NCBI GenBank assembly: GCA_964017065.1
Contig: OZ024791.1
Span: 5,508,547-5,572,546, forward strand
Direction: 5' to 3'
DNA from: Haliclona indistincta
Taxonomy: Eukaryota > Porifera > Demospongiae > Haplosclerida > Chalinidae
DNA: 64,000 bases
Shown here: positions 22,059 to 33,906 of the stretch, one piece after another
Position numbering within the stretch: the stretch's first letter is position 1
Layout: the number at the start of each line of letters is the position of its first letter
Made by a program: the position numbers and the translations under genes
The notes under the pieces: model-generated
Database searches by the model: none
What the model was told of the DNA's origin: nothing
What the model saw: the letters and a program-made list of their open reading frames with translations, nothing else

Positions 22059-23564
22059 TTATTGTTGTTTAGCCTCACACAGTCTAGCAGTAACATCAAC
22101 CAGCACCTTCAGTCCCCACTTGAACCCTTCCACTGGTATACGCTCATTGACACCATGAAACAACTTGGAGAACTTGATGTCAGGAGGGAGTCGGAGAGGA
22201 GTGAAGCCCAGGCAGACTGGTGTCTTGGTTGGGTGCCTAAAGTAGTAAGCCAGATCTGTTCCACCTGGAATACTGCACGTAAAGGTCGGTGCACCATCAG
22301 CATGTTCCGCGATGACAGATCCCATGACATCTAGCGTCTCCTTCATGACTTCATTGTCAAGATCTTGTATGTACGGAGGACGGCCCTTTGCTTCAGCCTC
22401 TAGCACAAGATCAGGTGGAAGTTGCTGTCCTTCTGAGTCTACTGTTGGAAGGAAACGTTCCAGTCCCACTACAGATTTAATATCACTGATGATGTCATCA
22501 CGAGTGCTTCCAGGGAGAATGCGGCAGTCCAGTATTACCCAAGCAACGGATGGTATCTGATTGGGCTGGTCCCCTCCTCCAATGATCACAGGATTGGCAG
22601 TATTGTGCAGTATTGGTAGCAAGCCATTGATTTGGTCAGGAGTAAGCAAATAATCAGCAACCCATTCTGAGAGAAAGGGAGAAAGGAGGCGACGAATTCC
22701 AAATGCTTTAAAAGGTGGCAACTGGCTAGCCAAAGCTTCAATCTGTGCTCGGCTAGTTGGAGTCACACGCAGAGGAAGGCGAGTGGTTGCAATCTTGTGG
22801 CAGGCTTCTCCAATACGACCAATTGGATTGTCCTTGTGATAAAGTGAGCCATGACCTCCTGGACCGCGTGCAATAAGCTTCACCTTTACTGAGCTTTTCT
22901 CTCCAACCATGATTGGAAACATCTCCTTCTGGTCTACAAAGAAAGACATTCCTCCAACCTCAGTGATGACTATGTCAGATTCCACAAGTTCAGGACGATT
23001 CTCAATCATGTACTGTGCTCCATAGTATGCATCACCACGTTCTTCATCAGCAAGACCAGCAAAGATGAGGTCACGAGCGAGGACTAAGTTTCGTCGCTTG
23101 AAGAAGCATAAGAGTGAAGCTGAGAAAGCAGCCATGTTTTTCATATCAATGGCACCACGACCATAAAGGCAACCATCTTCAGGGTCGATATGCCCTCCAA
23201 ACGGATCATGCTTCCATCCCTCTTCCTCCCAATTCTCTCTCGGAGCGTGCACAGTGTCCAAGTGGGCGCTTAAGCAAAGCGGACCTTTCCCAGAACTCCC
23301 GTCACCTTTAATTCTTGCTATAATGTTTCCTCTGCCTTGCTTCGGTTCCACAACATCGTACGGTATGCCGCAAGCATCGAACTTCTCTCTGAGCAGATTT
23401 ACAGCCAGCATCTCTGTCCCTTCTTCTCCAAAGTTCTGAGTGTCCAACCGTATGAGCTGCTGGAGCAAACTAACCGTTTCTTCCTCGAATTCACGCCATT
23501 CTGCCGACTGAAAGCCATCAAACAGCTCGGCAACCAAAGCGCTCACGTTGGATTCAGACGCCAT
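22059..23564 (-). CDS. M20-family metallopeptidase, intronless and bacterial-like
   Basis: A single uninterrupted frame of 501 aa. Zinc and catalytic landmarks of the M20 (ArgE/DapE/CPG2) family are in order: SAHLDTVHA (His101, Asp103), YGRGAIDMKNM (Asp140), LADEERGDAYYGA (Glu174, Glu175), TEVGGMSFFV, the dimerisation-domain GPGGHGSLYH, HNTANP, SIPGGTDLAYYF and a C-terminal KLFHGVNERIPVEGF with the last metal-ligand His. The closest pattern I know is the actinobacterial M20/M25/M40 hydrolase group, which shares HNTANPT and FTPLRLPPD...FHGVxERxPV. It probably removes an acyl or aminoacyl group from small amide substrates in the cytosol; the substrate is unknown. Lack of introns contrasts with almost every neighbour. 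Confidence 0.9.
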   Translation of the reverse strand: MASESNVSALVAELFDGFQSAEWREFEEETVSLLQQLIRLDTQNFGEEGTEMLAVNLLREKFDACGIPYDVVEPKQGRGNIIARIKGDGSSGKGPLCLSAHLDTVHAPRENWEEEGWKHDPFGGHIDPEDGCLYGRGAIDMKNMAAFSASLLCFFKRRNLVLARDLIFAGLADEERGDAYYGAQYMIENRPELVESDIVITEVGGMSFFVDQKEMFPIMVGEKSSVKVKLIARGPGGHGSLYHKDNPIGRIGEACHKIATTRLPLRVTPTSRAQIEALASQLPPFKAFGIRRLLSPFLSEWVADYLLTPDQINGLLPILHNTANPVIIGGGDQPNQIPSVAWVILDCRILPGSTRDDIISDIKSVVGLERFLPTVDSEGQQLPPDLVLEAEAKGRPPYIQDLDNEVMKETLDVMGSVIAEHADGAPTFTCSIPGGTDLAYYFRHPTKTPVCLGFTPLRLPPDIKFSKLFHGVNERIPVEGFKWGLKVLVDVTARLCEAKQQ

Positions 23565-23616
23565 TTTGTGTTAGAAGAATAAAAGGTGTGGCTGATTATC
23601 TGCAAAATTTATATAT

Positions 23617-25091
23617 TCAAGTCAGTTCATCTATTGACAATTCTTGAGACCACTTATACAAATCATCAACTGCATCTTGTTCTTCTAGATCAATATCATC
23701 TTTTTCATTCTCAGTTGCAGCCAACTGCACATGGACACAATTTGCATTAGTGTATTGCAGTGAGTCCTTGTTTCTCACCTCTTCTCTGTTGGAGCTGGAG
23801 CTGTAAGCTCTCCTCATCTTCTGAACTCTCTGTTGTGCTAGCCGTGATTGTCTTCCTCTTGAGTGAGGCTTGTCTGATGGAGATGTAACTGTGATCAGCG
23901 GTTTACGCGGAGAAGGAGTTCGCAAGTTAGAGCTAGGGCTAACAGAAGAGTATAAATCATATTGATAGTGTAGCAAGCTACCTGATTGATGAAACAGCTG
24001 TGATGCGTTCTATCTGCTCATTCTGTGTTGGCGGTCTGCTGAGAGATGCTATCCAATCCAATGACCTCCCTCTCATCTCGGGATGATGCGCTCGTGTTAG
24101 AAAATCAACTATGTTGTACATCTGACTGTGTCGAGGTAGAGCTGAGATGAGAACAATAGAGAAAATATTTTTATTATGTGATAATGACATTTTGATATTA
24201 TTTTTACTCACAGTCCAATGTCATTCTCCTCCATTGGTTATCTCTTCCTCCCATATAAGCTGGGCTTTCATCCAAACATGCAGTGTACTGCAAATGCAGC
24301 CATTAAAAGTTCAATACTTGTTTCGATTCTTCTAGTTAGCTCACTTTCATGTAATCTTTAACAGTAGTGACATCCACTGGATCTGTGACCTTCATCTGCT
24401 GGTGCTGACAAGTATCTAGTAGGAGCTGGTCATAGAACTTACGATTACCCATCATGCGACAAGCATCGCTTGCTGCCTACAAGACCAGAATAGAGATTAG
24501 ATAACTTATACAGTAGTGCTGTTGTTTTTACCTCTGAGGCTGGTCTAATCAAACTCCTTCCACTGATATAGTGGCTGTGGGTTGACAGGTATATTTTGAA
24601 CACAACCACTGGTGGAAACTGGAGCCCGGATAATCTAAGAAAACAGTTAGCACTGCATGCAATGTTTCTCACTCACCTAAACTTGACCTTAGGCTGCAGA
24701 ACAGGATCAGTGAGCAATGATGCTTCCCTTGGACTGAGTTTGCGGAGCACTTCACGTGTCAGAGAGTGTTCCTATAAACATTGCAACAGCAAATCACTGA
24801 ATTACAGATGGTCTCAGTTTGCATACTTACTGCTGCACAAATAGCATGCTTCAATGTAGAAAATATTTTGCGATTCCTCGCTCCTATCCACCATCTCTCC
24901 AACACTGCCACTGCGTTTCTCCTACCATGCAACAAGTCATGAGACTATCCCACTATCTCTATTTGCTCTCACCTCTTGTCGCCGCTACTTTGTGATTCCA
25001 CAAGAGGTGATATAGACACTGATCTTGCGCTACTTACTTCGGGCACCCGGATTACCCCTTGTAGAAACCCGACATTGGCCGGAGCCGCCAT
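23617..25091 (-). CDS. CXorf58-like protein with IQ-type start
   Basis: Several short exons from ATG 25091 to a last exon at about 23976-23617. The blocks are VLERWWIGARNRKIF (IQ-like), LKHAICAAEHSLTREVLRKLSP, the SLLTDPVLQPKVKFR region, PVVVFKIYLSTHSHYISG, a RPASEAASDACRMMGNRKFY-like stretch, VTDPVDVTTVKDYM, PAYMGGRDNQWRRMTLDC and QMYNIVDFLTR. This order matches human CXorf58 as I remember it, a poorly studied protein expressed in ciliated and germ tissues. The C-terminal exon is Ser- and basic-rich and ends in an acidic tail. The function is unknown. The start is only 88 bp from that of MCCC1 on the other strand, so the promoter is likely shared. Confidence 0.72.
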
Positions 25092-25179
25092 GTCGATCGA
25101 TTGTTGACCTGTTGCTCGTGGATACTAATAATGTAGTAGTAAAAAGGTTAAAATACATGCCACGCCTTCCTTGAGCAAG

Positions 25180-26931
25180 ATGTCTGCAGTAGGAAGGTTG
25201 CTGGCGCTCAGCTATCTGCGGAACCTCACTAAGAGTAGAGCTACAAGACGGTCAGAAGAAAATATTCATACGTGTAGATTTATGTGGCTCGTTTCTACTA
25301 TGCAGGTTTCAATTATCACTCTCTCGATCACAATCAAATGGTACACAATGCATGCATGACAATGAAAGTGCATACAGTCAGAGTCATATTGTATATTACT
25401 AAACTATAGGCTCGTCTGTTGATCTGTTTGACAAGATACTGGTTGCTAATCGCGGTGAGATAGCATGCCGTGTAATGGGGACTGCTCGTGAACTCGGTAT
25501 TCGCACTGTGGCTGTGTACAGTGAGGCTGACAAACACGCCATGCATGTTGCTATGGTAAACATGCATATACCTAACACACACTATGAGGACTTGTATGTC
25601 TGTCTAGGCTGATGAGGCGTATTGTATCGGTCCTGCTCCATCAAGCGAGAGCTACCTAAGAATGGACAAGATCATCAATGTAGCCAAGAGAACTGGGGCA
25701 CAGGTTAGGATGAATTGCTTGAGATGAGATAATGACATCATGGTCTTCATTTCTGTCCAGGCTATTCATCCTGGTTATGGGTTTCTGTCAGAGAACAAAA
25801 AATTTGCAGAATTATGTCAAAAAGAAGGCGTTGAATTTATTGGTCCTCCTCCTTCTGCGATTGAAAAAATGGGCATCAAAAGGTCGGCATGCACGCTACT
25901 GACTTTACTTTTGTATACATAAATCTATAGGGTCTCCAAGGAGATTATGAGTGCCTCTGGTGTACCTGTTGTGCCTGGTTACTTTGGCAAGGATCAGAGT
26001 GACTCTCTACTCAAGAAGGAGGCAGACAAGATAGGGTGAGCGTTGAGCAATGAATTACTATTACGACGCTGTTTTTGCTACAGGTATCCTATCTTAATCA
26101 AAGCTGACCTGGGAGGAGGTGGAAAGGTTCGTCACTTTCTCCTCTATTTGACATAGCTCTTTCTCCTGCTTAGGGTATGAGGATAGTCCAAGGCTCTGAG
26201 GACTTTCAGTCAGCACTGGATGCTTGTCGTAGTGAAGCTATGAAGTCGTTCAGTGATGATAAAGTGCTTCTTGAGAAATTTGTCGACACACCAAGGTGCA
26301 GTTAATTCTTTGCTTCTCTCGTCTCATTTTGTATTCAACTAGACATGTGGAGGTTCAAGTGTTTGCAGATAAGCACGGCAACACAGTGCATCTGTTTGAG
26401 AGAGACTGTAGTGTACAGCGACGCCATCAGAAGATAATTGAGGAGGCTCCTGCAGTGAGCATGTACTGTGCATACTGTGTAATATAATAATACTGTCCAC
26501 CATAGCCTGATCTGAGCCAGACAACCAGAGAAGAGATGTGGACAGCAGCCGTGAGAGCGGCTAAAGCTGTAGGCTATGTTGGGGCAGGTATGGATCTGGT
26601 AGAAGAGTGTGTATAATGTATTGCATTGTCTCACAGGTACGGTTGAGTTTATATTGGACAGTAACCATCAGTTCTACTTCATGGAGATGAACACTAGACT
26701 GCAGGTTGAGCATCCTGTGACTGAAATGGTGACTGGAAAAGATTTAGTCGAATGGCAAATAAGAGTTAGTGAAAGCTACTTTGCTTGAAATTTGATAATG
26801 TCTATTTTTGCTCAGGTAGCAGCAGGTGAGCAGCTGCCAGTGACTCAGGATCAGATAGTGTGTGGTGGACATGCATTCGAAGCAAGGGTGTATGCTGAAA
26901 ACCCTGATGAGTACGTATTGCTTCTCTCTCT

Positions 26932-27011
<80 letters not shown>

Positions 27012-28797
27012 TGTATACGTTTACTTATTTTCTTTCAGATCATTCATGCCCAGTCCTGGTGTATTGCATCATCTTCAGACTCCACCCACCTCTGAACTAG
27101 TTCGTGTAGACACTGGTGTGCAACAAGGTACATTATTACCATCAATGAACATACCAATCACCTACATAACAATCTTACATCTTTCTCAGGGGATGAGGTG
27201 ACATCGTTTTATGACCCAATGATTGCTAAACTTGTCGTATTTGGTGAAAACAGGAGAACTGCACTCAAGCGGCTGAAAAACTCATTAGCTCACTATGAGG
27301 TATGTTATCTCACTATGAGGCATGTTGTCTCATTAGTCACTTTTGAAAATCGTATCTTCACAGGTTGCTGGTGTCACGACCAATATTCCATTTCTCATGA
27401 GACTGGCTGGTCACAGTAAATTTCAAGATGGCGATGTACACACAGGTTTCATTGAAGTGAGAAGTTAAACTGACTTCAATCGTCAAAATGAATTCTCCGT
27501 CTTATAATCATAGCAACATTATTCTGACCTTTTCCCTGCTCCTGAGCCACTGACCTCTGCACAGAAGAAGACAGCAGCTCTTGCTCTGTTGGCACTGGAG
27601 CAACTACAAAATGAACAGTCATTGAGCTATGAATTTGGTTACTATCTAATACACTAAATGCTATATACTATGCCTATTGGATTATTTACTAACTCGATAA
27701 TTTTCTGAAGCAAAGCATAGGTCACTGCTTTTTATATGTTCATGTATTCTGCAGATCCTAATTCAGTGTTTGCAGGCTTGGACGGCAGTAGAGTGAATAT
27801 AAATCATCGACGCAATGTAACTTTTCAACACAATGACCAAGGTACGCACACGTTCAGTCGTTCACTCACATGTACACACACACACGTTCACTCACACATT
27901 CACCACACACACACTCACACGTTCACTCACACATTCACCACACACACGTTCACTCACACATTCACCACACACACGTTCACTCACACATTCACCACACACA
28001 CACTCACACGTTCACCACACACACACTCACACACACACACGTACACATTCACTCACACATTCACCACATTGATAATTTTGTAGACTTCACTGTTGAAGTT
28101 ACATACACTGGAAATGGACAATATTTAATGAAAGCTGACAATGAGGTATTGTGAATACATTTAGCAGTATTTTGCATTATCGTGTGTCTTTTAGGATTCT
28201 TCAGAGCCAGCCAATCTAGGCTTGACTGAAGAGGAAGAGGAGGAAGATGATGAAAGATTGCAGCTGTACGGGTTTGTGGGTGACCAGAGAGTGTCTGCTA
28301 GTGTAGCTATCATTGATCACACTCTTCATATATTCTCAACTGTGAGATCAATAATTGAATCGCTTTTCTTTATATTGACACCTCTCTGCGTAGGATGGTA
28401 AAAGATTTTCAGTAGATATACCTCAACCGTCATTCTACTCTAGAAACTCACAAGAGAATATGGGAGGAGCTCGATCACCAGCGTACTCCACTAGAGTCAA
28501 CAAGGTCTCTCCATACATTCTTCGCTGTTACAATTATACTCTCTCTGTATGTGCTGTAGGTATTAGTGTCTTCAGGGGACTCAGTAAAGCGTGGTCAAAC
28601 ACTGATGACTGTAGAAGGAATGAAAATGGAGGTACACCTTCGCGTTTTCAAATTATTTCAAATGTCGTATCTATCTTGTGTAGACTAATGTCCTTGCTCC
28701 ACGAGATGGGGTTGTGAAGGAGGTGTTGTTCAGTGTGGGAGATGTTATTCCTGGTAACTCAAAATTGATTGAACTTGAAGACCAACCAACAGATTAA
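25180..28797 (+). CDS. MCCC1: Methylcrotonoyl-CoA carboxylase alpha (biotin-carrying) subunit
   Basis: About 18 exons. The first (25180-25250) encodes a basic, Ser/Leu-rich mitochondrial leader. Then comes the biotin carboxylase domain: [44 protein letters not shown], the Gly-rich ATP loop [66 protein letters not shown] and FEARVYAE. It continues through the BT domain to the biotinyl domain with [10 protein letters not shown], where the second Lys-flanking Met pair marks the biotin Lys. The [13 protein letters not shown] stretch and the [12 protein letters not shown] form fit MCCC1 rather than PCCA. With MCCC2 it carboxylates 3-methylcrotonyl-CoA in leucine breakdown. The usual AMKM is GMKM here. 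Introns carry a TC microsatellite (26922-27007) and a CA-rich minisatellite (27843-28070). The ATG at 25180 is preferred over the upstream TTG in frame. Confidence 0.95.
26922..27007. repeat. (TC)n microsatellite in an MCCC1 intron
   Basis: About 85 bp of nearly pure CT dinucleotides lie just upstream of the exon that begins with the SFMPSPG coding stretch. It doubles as an extended polypyrimidine tract. Confidence 0.95.
27843..28070. repeat. CACA/TTCACTCACA minisatellite in an MCCC1 intron
   Basis: Interleaved units of ACACGTTCACTCACACATTCACC, about 25-30 bp, fill nearly the whole intron. The plus-strand frames through it are repeat artefacts. Confidence 0.9.
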
Positions 28798-28946
28798 TAA
28801 CAATATACATTGAGTCATTTGAGTGTGCATTATTATTATTATTATGATGACCATTGAGATCAGCTTTAGAGAAAAGGCAGGAGAGTCGAGTCAGTTTTGT
28901 AATATAAATGATCAGTTATAATGACACTAAATCATTATAGTACAGT

Positions 28947-29127
28947 GGTTTTATTACTTCTTGCAAGGGTAAACCATAGAGCGTAAAGCGTGGAGCATTA
29001 ATGCGTTAAAATGCTATTAAGTGTTTGATCATGTTCCATTGTGTCTCCATATACCAGTGACTTGACACAGTAGTGACTGCAAGGTGACGCTTTACACTCA
29101 AATTTCCTTGCAAGAAATAATAAAACC
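28947..29127. mobile_element. MITE copy C (same family as 11255-11647)
   Basis: The left end is GGTTTTATTACTTCTTGCAAGGG with internal CATAGAGCGTAAAGCGTGGAGC. The right end is CCTTGCAAGAAATAATAAAACC, its inverted counterpart. It has the best conserved ends of the three copies. Confidence 0.75.
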
Positions 29128-29357
29128 TCAATTTTATAACTGGCATTGGAAATAATTTACACTATAAGAACTATCAGAAAAATAATGGCTTGTCGATTTT
29201 CAAAAGTTGGTTTGGACATGATATCCTTATGACACACCCCAAAATCATCGTTGTTTTCAAGTAGCTAATATAAGATTCTTTCCACTGTCATGGTGTATTA
29301 CAAACATGAGTAGTGGCAGTGGAAATTAATGTTAACATCAGGACTTGAGAAAACCGT

Positions 29358-29505
29358 GTCTACTCACTCATCAGTGTTGCTGACAACAGCATTAAATCAA
29401 CAATGAACCAGTTGCTATAGACACCAATATCCACTGTCACAAACAATACCACCACGATACTGAGAAGCTGCTAAGATAAGCAGTAAAAACCCATCCAAGT
29501 AGGGC
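29358..29505 (-). pseudogene. Orphan duplicate of a transporter exon
   Basis: This stretch matches the penultimate exon and flanking intron of the first transporter gene (29821-29995) at high identity, including the DIGVYSNWFI coding part and the intronic AAGATAAGCAGTAAAA. It lacks a following terminal exon and has a small internal deletion, so it is a decayed partial duplicate 3' of the array. Confidence 0.7.
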
Positions 29506-29657
29506 ATTGAACAGACTAATAGACTACCATTGAGTGTGCATTTAAAGAAGGTGATCCCTTATAAATGCAGTTATGTAGCATGCTACATATTCGTCATTAT
29601 AATTTTTATTACTGGTATATGAAATAATTTACACTATAATAAGTAATAAATTAGTCT

Positions 29658-31661
29658 TTAGTATCCTTGAATACTGCCTTTTTGTTTCACTCTCTTCCTG
29701 AAAGATAGTCTTCTCCAGCATGAACCGTTTTCACTGCCATTGCTAGAGTCTAGTTTTACTCTCCTCAGTTTAGGTCTAACAAGAACTGAGAAAAGCACTC
29801 CTACTATATAGCATGGTTCAATCTACTCACCCATTAGTATTGCTGCTAACAGCATTGACCCAACAATGAACCAGTTACTATAGACACCAATATCCAGTGT
29901 CACAAACAATACCACTACGTTGATAACCACGATACTGAGAATCTGCCAAGATAAGCAGTAAAACCCATGCAAGCATGCGGGGCATTGTGCAAACCTGAGA
30001 GAATCCATTGAGTAAAGATGCAGACATTGCTTCTGGTAGTGGGTAAGTCATCTCTACAGTGTATTCGTATGCTATTGCTTGAAATGTAGGCACAAGTGCT
30101 CTGCATGTGCAGATATAATTATTATGGTTAGAAACAACATCAACTGGTACTCACGATATCACTCCTGCCATAACACACACAAGCAAGAATGAAAGCTTGA
30201 ACTGCACAACAGCTGCAAATCCAGCCATAGCAATAGTCCCTCCAATAAGGAGTGTGTTCGCTGTACAACTGTAGAGATATACTATAAACAAATGTGTGGT
30301 AGAATTTATCCTCGTACTAGTAAGTTTTTGTCAGATCTAGCCATTTCCCAGCAATGATCATTCCTGACATGGCACAGACCTGAGACACTATGCCCAAGTA
30401 ACCTATCTCCACTTGATAGTCCTCATATCCAGAACTATTCAATACTTCATCAACCACACTCACAAACCCTCCAGCAACAGCTATCACAATGCCTGTACAT
30501 GGATTGTAAGAGAGATCACTTGCTAAGCCATATGCTTACCAAACACAACCACAAATATGATGAAATAAAAATTTTTCAACAAAAGAAGTAAAGACTTGAA
30601 GAATGGTAACTTCTTTTCGTTGTCTTCAATGTGCTTTGAGATACTAGGAGGAGTAGGAGGAGCATCTGGTACAACTGAAGTGACAGAATGTACTTGAAAC
30701 TAATATCACAAAGAATAGTTAACTTACAGAATCCAAAAACAGCAATGATTGAAGCAAACACAGCTTGCCCTAACAGATAGTAGTACATCTTGGACCCAAT
30801 GTCTCCCTGCCAGTCAAGGAAGGCTGGAGATGACCGAGGCACAGCTATAGTGGAGTTGCAGATGTAGTCAGTGTTTGGATTCTGGACATAAAATGGTCCA
30901 ACTGCCAGTCCGACCATTATACCGAACTGGAGAATGAGAGGATTGTTGTACTGCAGTTATATGCATTTGGTACTACCTACATTTGGTGCAATTGCTCCTA
31001 ACAGGGCAGATGCTGATGCCCTCTCTGATGGAGGGAACCAGACACAAGCGAGAAGAGAGGGAGCACTCCATTCAAACACATTTGTTAGAGAGCCAAACGT
31101 CTGCCCTGCCAGCAACAACCAAAACAATTCAGGGCCTGTGGTGATAAAGTATTTGTGTTGTGTCCATAGCAGCCATACATAACACTACATACCTGATCCT
31201 GCAAATCTCATCCAGCAACCAATAGCATTAATGCATCCCCCAACAATGGCTGTAGCTCGGAGTCCGTATCGTTCCAGAAAATGTGCAATGGGTAAAAAGA
31301 ACAACATGTAGGTTAGCATGTAAGTCCAAGACAGTGCATTGATCCACCACAAGCTGACGCCATAGTAACAAGCAGTAATGTCACTGATAGGGCTCGTTGT
31401 GATCCACACAGTGTTGTTACAGCCTAGGTGAAGACAGAAAACAAGGAGCACGAACCAACGCACAGGATAGGTCTTAGTGACGATGTGACTTTTATCTACT
31501 TCGTCGACGACTACTTTCACATCGCCATCAGTGCTCATGTACGGTGGAGGAGACGACGATGGAATGTTATCAATCAAGGGAGTGTGTTCTGTTGCAGGCT
31601 GCTGATCATCCTCACGAATGACTGGAGAAGAACGCGACGGCTCATCCATACCCTGCTCCAC
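29658..31661 (-). CDS. SLC49-type major facilitator transporter, array member 1
   Basis: Nine exons; in transcript order 31661-31193, 31135-30981, 30926-30728, 30674-30540, 30492-30318, 30268-30155, 30100-29995, the penultimate exon from about 29943, and a last one ending at stop 29658-29660. About twelve hydrophobic segments. Family features: an acidic, Pro-rich cytosolic N-terminus, KTYPVRWFVLLVF before helix 1, ITTSPISDITACYYGV, helix-4 RATAIVGGCINAIGCWMRFAG, SVWFPPSERASASALLGA (the MFS A-like loop of FLVCR/DIRC2 proteins) and the SLC49-like EMTYPLPEAMSASLLNGFSQ. Relatives export heme or carry choline, pyridoxine or other small molecules; the substrate here is unknown. The tail is short and basic. 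Exon 3 is almost identical to that of the next gene. Confidence 0.85.
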
Positions 31662-31749
31662 TACTAACTATACCATAATACCGTTATTCATAACTGTTAT
31701 CATGTGATAAGCATAGTAGAATTAGCATATAATAGGATTTATGAGTGTT

Positions 31750-33715
31750 TCAACTATGCCCCTGAATACTGGCTTTCCTAAATCCATTCCTTCTAGCTGA
31801 CAGCACTCTCCAACACGAGAATTCTTTACTATCATCAGTAGAATCTAACTTCACTCTTCTGAGTTTTGGTCTGACAAAAACTGTAAATAATTATCATAAC
31901 ATGATTTTATCAAAGAATTTTTTCTCCTCACCCATTACTATAGCGCATACTAGCATTGTTCCAGCAATAAACCAGTTGCTGTAGACACCGATATCCAGTG
32001 TGACAAATAATACAACTATATTGATCATTCCAATACTGACCAGCTGCAAAGAACAAAGAGACTGAGCTATCAGAATACAAGACTCATAGACTAACCTGTG
32101 AGAATGCATTGAGAACAGATGCAGAGGTAGCTTCAGGTACTGGATATGTCATTTCCACGGTGTATTCATAACTTATTGCTTGAAATACTGGTACAGTAAG
32201 TCTATAGCCCACATGAACATAAACTGCAATCACTGTATCACAAGTTGGCACTTACGATTCCAGTCCTGCCATGACACACACAAGCCAGAATGAAAGCTTG
32301 AACTGAACAATGACCGCAAATCCAATTAGAGCGCCAAGTCCACCAACAGCCAGTGCATTTGCTGTGCAACTAAGCAAATCTTAACGCAGCTCTTGCATTT
32401 TGTTCAAAAACTTACTAGTATGTCTTAGTGAAATCTAGCCAACGTCCAACAACTATCATTCCAAACATGGCACTTACTTGAGCCACTATGCCTAGGTAAC
32501 CAATCTCCACTTGATAACCCTCGTATCCAGAATTGTTGAGAACTTCATCAACTACACTCACAAATCCTCCTGACACCGCTATTGTAATACCTGCAAGGAC
32601 AACATCAACAAATGTGTTACCATTTGTGGTTCTTAACTCACTAAACACAACCATGTACATTACAAAGTAGACATTTTTAAAAAGAAGCTTTAAAGAAGTG
32701 ATGAACGGCATTTTCGTCTCGTTGTCTTCTATGTGTTTTGAAATACTCGGAGGAGTAGGAGGAGCATCTGATACAACTGCAATGAGAACCACCATAAGTG
32801 AACCGGTTCAAAAATTACACTGGCACTTACAAAATCCAAGAACAGCAATGATTGAAGCAAACACGGCTTGCCCCAACAGATAGTAGTACATCTTGGACCC
32901 AATGTCTCCCTGCCAGTCAAGGAAGGCTGGAGATGACCGAGGCACAGCTATAGTGGAGTTGCAGATATAGTCAGTGTTTGGATTCTGGACATAAAATGGT
33001 CCAATCACTAAACCAATCAGAACACCAAGTTGAGCTGATATTGCTCCAAGCAGAGCTGACGCTGTAGTTCTCTCGGATAGAGGAAACCAGACACTTGCAA
33101 GAAGAGAGGGAGCAGCCCATTCAAATACGTTTGTGATTGAAGCGACCATTTGTCCTGTTAGCAACAACCAAAACATGTCCGGACCTGCATGAACAAACAA
33201 AACATTATTAAATTTAAAAATTAAATTTGTACATGTATACCTATTCCTGCAAACCTGAGCCAGCATCCTGCAGCATTGGCGCATCCTCCTATTATAGCAG
33301 TAGCTCTCAATCCGCACACATCCACAAATCTTGCAACAGGTAAAAAGATCAGTACATACGTCAGCATGGCAGCCCAGGACATTGCATTGATCCACCACAA
33401 GCTGACGCCATAGTAGCAAGCAGTAATGTCACTGATAGGGCTCGTTGTGATCCAAACAGTGTTGTTACTCGTGAGGTGGAGAAAGAAAACAAGAAGAACA
33501 AACCAGCGCATAGGATAGGTTTTGATGACGATATCCTTCTTCGCTTCCTCGTCGATCTTCACCTCGCCATCTGTGCTAGTTGTGTATGGTGGAGGAGACG
33601 TCGATGAAACGCCAACAATCAGGTGAGTGTGCTCTGTTGCAGGCCGCTGGTCATCACGAGCAAGAACGGATCCATGGGAAGAAAATCTCGATGAAATGCC
33701 ACTATCCTCTTCCAT
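31750..33715 (-). CDS. SLC49-type major facilitator transporter, array member 2
   Basis: Same exon plan as its downstream neighbour: exon 1 is 33715-33241 and the last exon ends at stop 31750-31752. The N-terminus is acidic with SPPPYTTSTDGEV, then KTYPMRWFVLLVFFLHLTSNN, GLRATAIIGGCANAAGCW, SVWFPLSERTTASALLGAIS, and the basic tail VRPKLRRVKL. I chose the ATG at 33715 because it aligns with the start of member 1; an in-frame ATG at 33778 would add 21 residues. Its exon 3 (about 32830-33025) differs from that of member 1 by about one base over about 130 bp. The substrate is unknown. Confidence 0.85.
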
Positions 33716-33906
33716 CGACCTTATTGGCTCTCTGCCCCTCCTGCTGTGTATACTAGCATTATTTGCACACCCATACAAATTTATTGTCTGTGGTTGTAGT
33801 ATTCATGCTCATAAAAACAATCATGTGATGGATCTGATGGTACATATAAATATACGTTCATGTATTACAGATTCTTGAAAAAATCTATGTTCTTAATCTG
33901 CAACAA

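Noticed and set aside
22038..22560. Plus-strand frames opposite the M20 gene
   Set aside because: Shadow frames of the intact minus-strand peptidase.
25180..28797. PCCA as identity of the biotin-carrying subunit
   Set aside because: The residues [13 protein letters not shown] and [12 protein letters not shown] fit MCCC1 better; PCCA has a different BT region. Hence it is not the partner of the PCCB found at 49491.
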